From positions 1 to 40,101 of the forward strand of contig CAJOEJ010000019.1 of the NCBI GenBank assembly GCA_905233375.1: a stretch of DNA of 40,101 bases, in the 5' to 3' direction. Of the stretch, positions 31,422 through 38,632 are shown piece by piece (within the stretch, counting starts at the first letter, position 1; each line of letters begins with the position of its first letter). Below the pieces are notes generated by a model that was not told where the DNA came from, did not search any database, and saw only the letters and a program-made list of their open reading frames with translations. Source of the stretch: Paludibacteraceae bacterium (lineage in GTDB: Bacteria > Bacteroidota > Bacteroidia > Bacteroidales > Paludibacteraceae). Position numbers and translations under genes: made by a program.

Positions 31422-32612
31422 GTGCGGATAGGAATACTTGGTACCACATGGCCCTACAGAGGAGGTTTGTCGGCGTTCAACGAACGGCTGGCAAGGCAGT
31501 TTATGAAGGAAGGAAACGAGGTGGAGATATTCACCTTCACCCTCCAGTATCCCGATTTCCTGTTTCCGGGCAAGACCCAGTATTCGGACGCACCTCAGCC
31601 CGCCGACCTGTCCATCACGCGCACGATGAGCAGCATCAACCCTTTCTCGTGGTGCAAGACCGCACGGCTCATCCGGCGCAAGAAGATTGACCTGCTGGTC
31701 ATCAAGTTCTGGATCCCGCTCATGGCGCCCTGTCTGGGAACGATCGCCCGTCTGTGCCGCAGAAAAGGCATACAGGTGGTGTCGGTGCTCGATAATGTCA
31801 TCCCGCACGAACCCCATTTCTGGGACAAATGGCTCATTCGCTATTTCATCGGTAGTGTGGATCGTTTCGTAGCGATGTCGGAGAGCGTGCAGCAGGACTG
31901 CCTGCGTTTCCTTCCTGCATCCAGACAGAACGTCGTCGCGCTATCTCCGCATCCCCTCTATGACAACTTCGGCGAAGCCGTGGACAAGAACGAAGCACGC
32001 AAAGCATTGGGGCTGCCACTCGACAAGACCATTCTCCTTTTCTTCGGGTTCATACGCGACTACAAAGGGCTCGACCTCCTCATGAAAGCTTACGCGCGAG
32101 CAATCACCAATCACCAATCACCAAAAACAAAGTTAATCGCGCCCCTGCGGCAGAGAATAACCAATAACAATCTCCTATTAGTGGTCGCAGGAGAATTCTA
32201 CAACAACGCACAGCAGTACAGCGACCTGGAGAAGGACCTGCATCTTGAAGGACAAATCGCCTGGCACACTAATTTCATCCCTGACGATCGTGTCCGGTAC
32301 TATTTCTCGGCGGCGGATCTCATCGTCCAGCCCTATAAATCCGCTACGCAGAGCGGCGTCACGCAGATTGCCTACCATTTCGAGAAACCGATGCTCGTCA
32401 CCAACGTAGGCGGCTTGGCGGAGATCGTGCCCGACGGCAAGGTGGGATACGTATGCGACGTCAACGTCGAATCGGTAGCCGGCGCCTTGAAGCGCTTTGC
32501 CGACATCGAACCCAAAGAACGAGGAGCGGCTTTTCTCCAGACCATACGCGAAGAGAAACAAAAATACGGTTGGGACAAAATGGCGACCGCCATCCTTCAT
32601 CCACATTCCTAA
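31422..32612 (+). CDS. Glycosyltransferase family 4
   Basis: A 396-residue GT-B glycosyltransferase. N-terminal RIGILGTTWPYRGGLSAFNE, a middle Rossmann strand (ILLFFGFIRDYKGLDLLMKA), and the donor-binding region VQPYKSATQSGVTQIAYHFE with the acidic residue typical of GT4. The start is GTG; the promoter lies so close that no upstream codon is available. Residues about 226-249 (AITNHQSPKTKLIAPLRQR, then ITNNN) are an in-frame insert from heptamer DNA in the stop-free AATCACC orientation, interrupted by a GC-rich block, positioned between the first beta-strand unit and LLVVAGEFY of the C-terminal domain. Likely acts on a heptose-containing glycan, given the downstream genes. Confidence 0.9.
   Translation: MRIGILGTTWPYRGGLSAFNERLARQFMKEGNEVEIFTFTLQYPDFLFPGKTQYSDAPQPADLSITRTMSSINPFSWCKTARLIRRKKIDLLVIKFWIPLMAPCLGTIARLCRRKGIQVVSVLDNVIPHEPHFWDKWLIRYFIGSVDRFVAMSESVQQDCLRFLPASRQNVVALSPHPLYDNFGEAVDKNEARKALGLPLDKTILLFFGFIRDYKGLDLLMKAYARAITNHQSPKTKLIAPLRQRITNNNLLLVVAGEFYNNAQQYSDLEKDLHLEGQIAWHTNFIPDDRVRYYFSAADLIVQPYKSATQSGVTQIAYHFEKPMLVTNVGGLAEIVPDGKVGYVCDVNVESVAGALKRFADIEPKERGAAFLQTIREEKQKYGWDKMATAILHPHS
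32098..32168. repeat. Heptamer array, TTGGTGA family, in the GT4 gene
   Basis: Plus strand AATCACC-AATCACC-AATCACC, then a non-heptamer block containing CGCGCCCCTGCGGCAGAG, then AATAACC-AATAACA. The coding strand is the stop-free orientation. Confidence 0.85.
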
Positions 32613-32646
32613 AATCTTCAATCATCAATCTTCAATCCTCAATAAC
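32611..32646. repeat. Heptamer array, TCTTCAA family, between the GT4 gene and hddA
   Basis: AATCTTC-AATCATC-AATCTTC-AATCCTC-AATAAC fills the whole gap and stops 1 nt before the hddA ATG. Confidence 0.9.
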
Positions 32647-32647
32647 A

Positions 32648-33673
32648 ATGATCATCCGAAGTAAAGCACCCTTACGACTTGGTTTGGCAGGTGGAGGCAC
32701 AGACGTCTCGCCCTACTCCGACCTCTACGGCGGAGCCATCCTGAACGCTACTATTTCCCTCTACGCCTACACGACCATTGAACCGCTCGATAACGGCAAG
32801 ATCATCTTCTCCTCGCCCGATGCGGGTCTGGAAGAGGTGTATGACACCACCGCAACACTCAATACGGACGGGTTCTTCGTACTGAGCAAAGGAGTCTATA
32901 ACCGCGTCGTAAAAGACTTCACGCACGCGCCTCTCTCCTTCAAAATAACCAGCCACGTGGACTCACCTGCCGGGAGCGGACTCGGTACGTCCAGCACATT
33001 GGTTGTGAGCATATTGGGTGCTTTCGCCGAATGGCTCAAACTGCCCTTGGGCGAATACGATCTGGCTCGCCTTGCTTACGAGATAGAGCGCATCGACCTG
33101 CAGATGGCGGGAGGAAAACAGGACCAGTACGCCGCTACGTTCGGAGGGTTCAACTACATGCAGTTTCTCCAGGACGACAAGGTCATCGTTAACCCCCTCC
33201 GTATCCGGCAACGCTACCAGGACGAGCTGGCGCACAACCTGCTCCTTTATTACACCGAGACCTCGCATGTGAGCGCCGAGATCATTCAGGGACAGATAGA
33301 TAATGTCAAAGCGAAAAACAACAAGTCCATCGAAGCCATGCACCAGCTCAAGGAGCAAGCCGTGTGGATGAAAGAGAGCCTGCTCAAAGGCGACATCGAC
33401 ACCATCGGAGAGATACTCAACTTCGGGTGGGAGCACAAGAAAAAAACCGCTTCGGGCATCTCTAATCCCCTGCTCGATGACATCTACCGGACAGCTATCG
33501 GAGCAGGGGCTACGGGTGGCAAAGTGAGCGGAGCGGGAGGAGGAGGATTCATGTTTTTCTACTGCCCCGGTACAAGCCGGTACGCCGTCGAGAAAGCACT
33601 CACAGAACGGTTCTCAGGACAAGTCAAACGATACGAATTTACACAGGAAGGACTCAAGACATGGACACTATAA
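32648..33673 (+). CDS. hddA: D-glycero-alpha-D-manno-heptose-7-phosphate kinase (HddA)
   Basis: A 341-residue GHMP-family kinase phosphorylating the anomeric position of heptose 7-phosphate, the second step towards GDP-heptose. Motifs: N-terminal SKAPLRLGLAGGGTDVSPYS, the ATP loop VDSPAGSGLGTSSTLVVSIL, IDLQMAGGKQDQYAATFGGF, and the C-terminal GATGGKVSGAGGGGFMFFYC. Length and motif order match the family. ATG 32648 is preferred; a longer frame upstream only reads the GT4 gene in another phase. Its last 13 nt overlap gmhA. Confidence 0.93.
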   Translation: MIIRSKAPLRLGLAGGGTDVSPYSDLYGGAILNATISLYAYTTIEPLDNGKIIFSSPDAGLEEVYDTTATLNTDGFFVLSKGVYNRVVKDFTHAPLSFKITSHVDSPAGSGLGTSSTLVVSILGAFAEWLKLPLGEYDLARLAYEIERIDLQMAGGKQDQYAATFGGFNYMQFLQDDKVIVNPLRIRQRYQDELAHNLLLYYTETSHVSAEIIQGQIDNVKAKNNKSIEAMHQLKEQAVWMKESLLKGDIDTIGEILNFGWEHKKKTASGISNPLLDDIYRTAIGAGATGGKVSGAGGGGFMFFYCPGTSRYAVEKALTERFSGQVKRYEFTQEGLKTWTL

Positions 33674-34251
33674 TTCGCTCTATCGAGCAGAGTATCAGCA
33701 CAAAGCAGCAAATCATTTCGAACGAACGCCTGTTGCGCACCATTCAGGAAGTGGCACAGGTGATGGTCAACGCCCTGCGCGAAGGAAAACGTATCTTATG
33801 GTGCGGTAACGGCGGTAGTGCCGCCGATGCCCAACACCTCGCCGCGGAGCTCTCCGGACGATTCTACTACGACCGTCCGCCACTCAACTCCGAAGCGCTG
33901 CATTGCAACACCTCCTACCTCACCGCCGTCGCCAACGACTACGGATACGAGCGTATCTACTCCCGCATGATAGACGGAGCTTGCCGACCCGGAGACGTAC
34001 TCGTCGGTATCTCCACCTCCGGCAACTCGAAGAATATCCTCAACGCCTTCGTCAAAGCGCAGGAACTCGGGGTGATCACCGTGGCACTCACCGGACAAGA
34101 CGGAGGAGCAATGAAGGAGCATGCCGGCTACCTGATCAACGTGCCTTCCACCGACACGCCCCGTATTCAGGAATCACATATTCTCATCGGACATATTATC
34201 TGCGAAATCGTCGAAGCGACCCTGTTCCCCAAACAAGCACAAAACGGATGA
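33661..34251 (+). CDS. gmhA: Sedoheptulose-7-phosphate isomerase (GmhA)
   Basis: A 196-residue SIS-domain enzyme converting sedoheptulose 7-phosphate to D-glycero-D-manno-heptose 7-phosphate, the first committed step. Seen: RILWCGNGGSAADAQHLAAE, ELSGRFYYDRPPLNSEAL, GDVLVGISTSGNSKNILNAF, and C-terminal ESHILIGHIICEIVE (substrate/Zn-site His and Glu). Overlaps hddA by 13 nt and the next gene by ATGA, so the three are tightly coupled. Confidence 0.94.
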   Translation: MDTIIRSIEQSISTKQQIISNERLLRTIQEVAQVMVNALREGKRILWCGNGGSAADAQHLAAELSGRFYYDRPPLNSEALHCNTSYLTAVANDYGYERIYSRMIDGACRPGDVLVGISTSGNSKNILNAFVKAQELGVITVALTGQDGGAMKEHAGYLINVPSTDTPRIQESHILIGHIICEIVEATLFPKQAQNG

Positions 34252-35483
34252 TCAGGACAGAAGGCTTCCAGGAAGCGGTCATATTAGCCGGAGGGTTCGG
34301 CACACGCCTCGCACATCTGTTAGGCAACGTACCCAAACCCATGGCGCCTGTCTATGGCAAGCCGTTCCTGTGCTACGTACTTGACCAACTGCATTACGCA
34401 GGCATCGGGCATGTGGTACTCGCTACGGGACACCTGCATGAAGTCATCAACACCTATTTCCGAGACGGATACCGCGACATGCGTATCACCTGCTCCTGCG
34501 AGAGCACGCCTCTCTTCACCGGCGGAGCAATCGTACAGGCGGCGCAGTATATCCAAAGCGACCACTTCATCGTCCTCAACGGAGACACGTTTTTCGATGT
34601 GGACCTGCAGCAGTTATGGCGCACCCATATATCCCGTAACGCCCGTCTGACGATTGCTCTGCGGCACGTGCCCGACACCGGACGATACGGTGCTGTCACC
34701 TGCGAAGAAGACCGCATCGCCGCCTTCCGGGAGAAAGCGGACAGCCTCGGGGCAGGATATATCAACGGCGGTATCTATGCCATTGACCGCACATGGCTGA
34801 TGAAGCAGGATCTGCCCGTCAAGTTCTCTTTCGAGAAAGAACTGATGCAACCGTTTGCCGGTTCGGAGGGCTTCTACGGAATGCGCTCCGACGGCTATTT
34901 CATCGACATCGGCATCCCCGATGACTACCACCGCGCGCAGCGGGAGTTTCCTTCCCTCTTCCCCCAGGACCTCTTCCTCTTCCTCGACCGGGACGGGGTG
35001 CTCAACAAGCACCTCCCGGGCGACTATGTCCGCACGTGGGAGATGTGGGAATGGCTGCCAGGCGCACTCGACAGCATGCCCAAACTGGCAAAGCGCTACC
35101 AACGTATCTTCCTCGTCTCCAACCAGCAGGGTGTCGGCAAAGGACTCATGACCCGGGACGATCTGGAGGATGTACACCGCCATATGTCAGCGGATATCGG
35201 AAAAGCAGGAGGACGCATAGACAAGATCTATACCTGTACGGAACTGGAATCGTCTCATAGCGTAAACCGCAAGCCTGAGACAGGCATGGCGTTACAGGCG
35301 CAGCATGACTTCCCCGAAGTCGATTTCAACCGCTCGGTCATGGTGGGGGATAATATCACCGACATGCTCTTCGCACGCAACGCACACATGCGCGCGGTCT
35401 ATATTACTAAAGACGATCCCGTACCGGACGCGGTACGGGACATAACAGATCTCTGCATCAGAAGTCTGCCTGACTTCGCCTAA
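34248..35483 (+). CDS. Fusion: heptose-1-phosphate guanylyltransferase (HddC) + heptose-bisphosphate phosphatase (GmhB)
   Basis: A 411-residue two-domain protein. Residues 1-235 are a nucleotidyltransferase (VILAGGFGTRLAHLLGNVPK with PMAPVYGKPF, FIVLNGDTFFDVDL, YINGGIYAID). Residues 240-411 are a HAD-IIIA phosphatase with LFLFLDRDGVLNKHLPGDYV (catalytic Asp247 and Asp249), VSNQQGVGKGLM and MVGDNITDMLFA. These are the last two activities needed for GDP-D-glycero-alpha-D-manno-heptose, normally separate proteins. The HAD part lacks most cysteines of the GmhB zinc loop (only CTELESSHSVNRKPETG). Start is by ATGA overlap with gmhA. Confidence 0.9.
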   Translation: MIRTEGFQEAVILAGGFGTRLAHLLGNVPKPMAPVYGKPFLCYVLDQLHYAGIGHVVLATGHLHEVINTYFRDGYRDMRITCSCESTPLFTGGAIVQAAQYIQSDHFIVLNGDTFFDVDLQQLWRTHISRNARLTIALRHVPDTGRYGAVTCEEDRIAAFREKADSLGAGYINGGIYAIDRTWLMKQDLPVKFSFEKELMQPFAGSEGFYGMRSDGYFIDIGIPDDYHRAQREFPSLFPQDLFLFLDRDGVLNKHLPGDYVRTWEMWEWLPGALDSMPKLAKRYQRIFLVSNQQGVGKGLMTRDDLEDVHRHMSADIGKAGGRIDKIYTCTELESSHSVNRKPETGMALQAQHDFPEVDFNRSVMVGDNITDMLFARNAHMRAVYITKDDPVPDAVRDITDLCIRSLPDFA

Positions 35484-35616
35484 TCTTCAATCTTCAGTCT
35501 TCAATCCTCAATCCTTCTCCTCCCTTGAGGGGTGGAGAACTGCCTTGACTTGGCAGTTCGAACGGCGGGAGTAGCGGGGAGCGTCACTCCAACCAGACAG
35601 CGGGAGGGGTTCCTCC
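35484..35616. repeat. Composite repeat in the convergent gap, possible bidirectional terminator
   Basis: Heptamers (TCTTCAA, TCTTCAG, TCTTCAA, TCCTCAA) lead into CTCCTCCCTTGAGGGG, then a perfect 8-bp hairpin GAACTGCC-TTGACTT-GGCAGTTC (35537-35559), then CGGGAGGGGTTCC. It is a reverse copy of the modules at 2704 and 4882, but with about 60 extra nt carrying the hairpin. It separates the HddC-GmhB gene from thiL, which converge here. Confidence 0.85.
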
Positions 35617-36639
35617 TCAATTAAACGCATTCCACCCTTGTGCCCGGAGTGCTAACTCTTCGCCGTTGCGACCGATCAGGTTGCAACCGTATTCGGGTTT
35701 GGTGATATGACCGATGATATACAGGTCTTCTATCGGTATCAGTTTCTCGTAGTCATCCAGCGAACAGGTGAAGAGCAGTTCGTAGTCCTCGCCTCCGTTG
35801 AGCGCACAGGTGACGATATTGAGGTTCATCTCCTCCGCTAACGCAGCAGCCTCGTAGTCGATCGGCAGTTTGTCCTCATAGACGCAACAACCCACACCGC
35901 TCTGGGTACATATATGCAGCAGTTCGGACGACAAACCGTCACTCACGTCCATCATCGCCGTCGGTTTGACACCCGCCTTGCGCAGCGCCTCCAGGATGTC
36001 TCTTCTTGCCTCAGGTTTGAGTTGGCGTTCCAGCAGATACTCCTTGCCTTCAAACGCCTCTTGCGCTTTTTGTTCGTCGCCTACGAGTCGTTCGCGCTCC
36101 AAGAGTTGCAGACCCATATACGCCGTACCCAAGTTACCGCTGACACAGATGAGGTCGTTCAGCTTGGCACCGTTACGATAGACGATATCCTTCTCTTGGG
36201 CTACACCCAGACAGGTGATCGAAATGGTCAGTCCGGTCATGGACGCACAGGTATCGCCGCCGACAAGGTCCACATGATACCGCTCGCACGCCAGACGGAT
36301 ACCGCTGTACAGCGCCTCGATATCCTCTACCGAGAACCGTTTGCTGATACCCAATGACACCGTGATTTGTGTCGGCGTGCCGTTCATCGCGTAGATATCC
36401 GAGAAATTGACCACCGCCGCCTTATACCCCAAATGCTTTAACGGCACATATTCCAAATTGAAATGAATGCCCTCCAACAACATATCGGTCGTCATCAACA
36501 CCCGTTGGGAGCCAAAACTCAAGACTGCGCAGTCGTCGCCGACCCCTTTCTCCGTGCTCGGCTGGACAGGCTTCTGGTCTTTGGTCAGATGTTTGATGAG
36601 ACCGAACTCACCCATTGTAGCTATTTCCGTACGCTCCAT
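35617..36639 (-). CDS. thiL: Thiamine-monophosphate kinase (ThiL)
   Basis: A 340-residue cytoplasmic enzyme that makes thiamine diphosphate from thiamine monophosphate. Motifs: the N-terminal EIATMGEFGLIKHL, VGDDCAVLSF, MTTDMLLEGIHFNLEY (metal-binding DD and D residues), AAVVNFSDIYAMNGTP, VSGNLGTAYMGLQLL, and GGEDYELLFT. Standard length. It ends the leftward dacB-birA-rmlB-thiL series, 11 nt after rmlB. No repeat insert. Confidence 0.95.
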   Translation of the reverse strand: MERTEIATMGEFGLIKHLTKDQKPVQPSTEKGVGDDCAVLSFGSQRVLMTTDMLLEGIHFNLEYVPLKHLGYKAAVVNFSDIYAMNGTPTQITVSLGISKRFSVEDIEALYSGIRLACERYHVDLVGGDTCASMTGLTISITCLGVAQEKDIVYRNGAKLNDLICVSGNLGTAYMGLQLLERERLVGDEQKAQEAFEGKEYLLERQLKPEARRDILEALRKAGVKPTAMMDVSDGLSSELLHICTQSGVGCCVYEDKLPIDYEAAALAEEMNLNIVTCALNGGEDYELLFTCSLDDYEKLIPIEDLYIIGHITKPEYGCNLIGRNGEELALRAQGWNAFN

Positions 36640-36650
36640 AATGCTCTGAA

Positions 36651-37784
36651 TCAGCGTCCTTTGTACATCTCTTCGTAGTATTTCTCGTACTCGCCCGAGG
36701 TGATGTTATCCAGCCATTCCTGGTTCTCAAGATACCACTTGACGGTCTTCTCGATACCTTCCTCGAACTGAAGAGACGGTTCCCATCCCAACTCACGCTG
36801 CAGTTTGGTACTGTCGATGGCATAACGCATATCGTGTCCCGCGCGGTCGGTGACATAGGTAATGAGATCGAGGTCCGCGCCTTCGGGACGACCCAACAGA
36901 CGATCTACGGTCTTGATGATAGTCTTGATGATATCGATGTTCTTCCACTCGTTGAAACCGCCGATGTTATACGTCTCTGCGATCGTACCTTTGTGGAAAA
37001 TAAGGTCTATCGCACGCGCATGATCCACTACATACAGCCAGTCGCGTACGTTTTCGCCCTTGCCATAAACCGGTAACGGCTTGCGGTGACGGATATTATT
37101 GATGAACAGCGGTATCAGCTTCTCGGGGAACTGGTACGGACCATAGTTGTTCGAGCAGTTGGTCACGATCGTCGGCATGCCATAGGTGTCGTGGAAGGCC
37201 CGAACGAAATGATCGGACGATGCTTTCGAAGCCGAATAGGGCGAATGGGGGTTGTACTTGGTCGTCTCATAGAAGAAGTCCTCACCGTACGCCAAGTGGT
37301 GCTCCGCCGACGAAGCGGTCGTCGTGAACGGCGGTTCGATACCCTCGGGGTGCGTCAACTGCAGTGCACCATAGACCTCATCGGTCGAGATGTGATAGAA
37401 ACGCTTGCCTTCCCATTTCTCCGGCAGGCTCTCCCAGTACAGCTTGGCTGCCTGCAACATAGACAGCGTACCCATGACGTTGGTGCGGGCAAAAGTGAAC
37501 GGATCCTTGATACTGCGATCCACGTGACTCTCCGCAGCGAGGTGAATGACACCCGTCACGTGCTCCTCCTGCATCAGCGCGTAGATAGTATCAAAATCGC
37601 AGATGTCCGCACGGACAAAGCGGTAGTTGGGCTTGTCCTCGATATCCTTGAGGTTCGCCAAGTTACCTGCGTACGTCAGTTTGTCCACATTGATGATACG
37701 GTACTCCGAGTACTTGTTCACGAACAAACGAACCACATGACTTCCAATGAATCCGGCACCGCCGGTAATAATAATTGATTTCAT
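36651..37784 (-). CDS. rmlB: dTDP-glucose 4,6-dehydratase (RmlB)
   Basis: A 377-residue SDR (extended) enzyme that forms dTDP-4-keto-6-deoxyglucose for rhamnose and related sugars. Motifs: IITGGAGFIGSHVVRLF, VIHLAAESHVDRSIKDP, HISTDEVYGAL and the catalytic YSASKASSDHFVRAFHDTYG. ATG 37784 begins at MKSIII; ten further upstream codons would be made of repeat DNA. No rmlA, rmlC or rmlD is nearby. A CAATTTT-type array separates it from birA. Confidence 0.95.
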   Translation of the reverse strand: MKSIIITGGAGFIGSHVVRLFVNKYSEYRIINVDKLTYAGNLANLKDIEDKPNYRFVRADICDFDTIYALMQEEHVTGVIHLAAESHVDRSIKDPFTFARTNVMGTLSMLQAAKLYWESLPEKWEGKRFYHISTDEVYGALQLTHPEGIEPPFTTTASSAEHHLAYGEDFFYETTKYNPHSPYSASKASSDHFVRAFHDTYGMPTIVTNCSNNYGPYQFPEKLIPLFINNIRHRKPLPVYGKGENVRDWLYVVDHARAIDLIFHKGTIAETYNIGGFNEWKNIDIIKTIIKTVDRLLGRPEGADLDLITYVTDRAGHDMRYAIDSTKLQRELGWEPSLQFEEGIEKTVKWYLENQEWLDNITSGEYEKYYEEMYKGR

Positions 37785-37787
37785 ATA

Positions 37788-37813
37788 CTTAACAATTTTC
37801 AATTTACAATTCA
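37788..37813. repeat. Heptamer array, CAATTTT family, between birA and rmlB
   Basis: CAATTTT-CAATTTA-CAATTCA-CA (plus strand), running from the birA stop codon to within a few bases of the rmlB start. Another heptameric family. Confidence 0.82.
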
Positions 37814-38587
37814 CAAGACGTAGCGTATCTGCTTGAAATGATACGTACGTATTTCTCCTTTCTGGTCTTTTACCACAAATTCGCCTGTCGGCAAGACCTC
37901 CTCTATATGCGCCATAAAGACGCCTTCTGTATCATGGTCTGCATTCATCGTCGGCGCCGTCGATACCTCTCGCTCCACAAACGGCCAATAGCCGTCTTTG
38001 CGGTACAAGCGCGCTTTGTAATACTCCCAAGCCGGTTCTGTCAACGCCTTGTCCAGTTCGTCTAACAACTCGTTCATCAACCCGTCCAGGTCATAGTCGC
38101 AACCCGTGATCTGCTTGAGCGATATCGGATTCGGGGCATCCGACTTCCATTCTGTCTGGTTCACATTGAGCCCTATTCCGGCGATCGAGTATTTCACCTC
38201 ATGACAGTCTAACAAGTTCTCTATCAGTATCCCTGCCAGCTTCTTATCACCCCAATACAGGTCGTTCGGCCATTTGATTGTCAACGGCTCGCTGTCTGCT
38301 GACAACTGACGGCTGACCATTCGGTGCAATGCCACACATACTGCCACATTAAGCGTAAACGGGGCAAACGTCAAGTGCCATTGACTGATGTCCAGCAGAA
38401 TCGAGCACAACAGGTTCTTACCCGCCTCGCTCTCCCAACCGTTACCTGTCTGACCGCGCCCTGCCGTCTGATAGCCCGCACGCACATAGCCGGAGATGAT
38501 CCATCTCGCTTCATCAGGAAACGTCTCGCCTCTCGCTACCATCTCCTTGATCAGCGTGTTGGTACTATGTGTGCTTTCAACTTTCAA
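37811..38587 (-). CDS. birA: Biotin--[acetyl-CoA-carboxylase] ligase (BirA, catalytic type without HTH)
   Basis: A 258-residue cytoplasmic ligase. Motifs: VESTHSTNTLIKEM, the biotin-binding AGYQTAGRGQTGNGWES, IKWPNDLYWGDKKLAGILIE and YSIAGIGLNVNQ. No N-terminal DNA-binding domain. The frame is closed by the dacB stop just upstream and the only usable start in the repeat array is TTG at 38587, giving M/L-KVESTHSTN; most homologues have a few residues more before STN. The array's units (AAAGTTG) read KVES, so the gene's N-terminus is partly repeat-encoded. Confidence 0.9.
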   Translation of the reverse strand: MKVESTHSTNTLIKEMVARGETFPDEARWIISGYVRAGYQTAGRGQTGNGWESEAGKNLLCSILLDISQWHLTFAPFTLNVAVCVALHRMVSRQLSADSEPLTIKWPNDLYWGDKKLAGILIENLLDCHEVKYSIAGIGLNVNQTEWKSDAPNPISLKQITGCDYDLDGLMNELLDELDKALTEPAWEYYKARLYRKDGYWPFVEREVSTAPTMNADHDTEGVFMAHIEEVLPTGEFVVKDQKGEIRTYHFKQIRYVL

Positions 38588-38632
38588 CTTTAAACTTTCA
38601 ACTTTAAACTTTCAACTACCAATTACCAACTG
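38578..38632. repeat. Joined heptamer arrays (TTTCAAC and TTGGTAA families) spanning the dacB stop and birA start
   Basis: TTTCAAC-TTTCAAC-TTTAAAC-TTTCAAC-TTTAAAC-TTTCAAC (plus strand), then TACCAATTACCAACTG. The first part supplies the birA start region; the second encodes the last residues (QLVIGS) of the PBP4 gene. Confidence 0.88.

Noticed and set aside
32453..32647. Upstream extension of hddA
   Set aside because: It overlaps the GT4 gene in another frame and the repeat array; the GHMP kinase begins at the ATG at 32648.
33903..34247. 115-codon N-terminal extension of the HddC-GmhB fusion
   Set aside because: Arg/His-rich shadow of gmhA; the nucleotidyltransferase domain begins at 34248.
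38578..38632. CRISPR array
   Set aside because: Units are 7 nt with no unique spacers; none of the repeat arrays in the window has CRISPR architecture and no cas gene is present.
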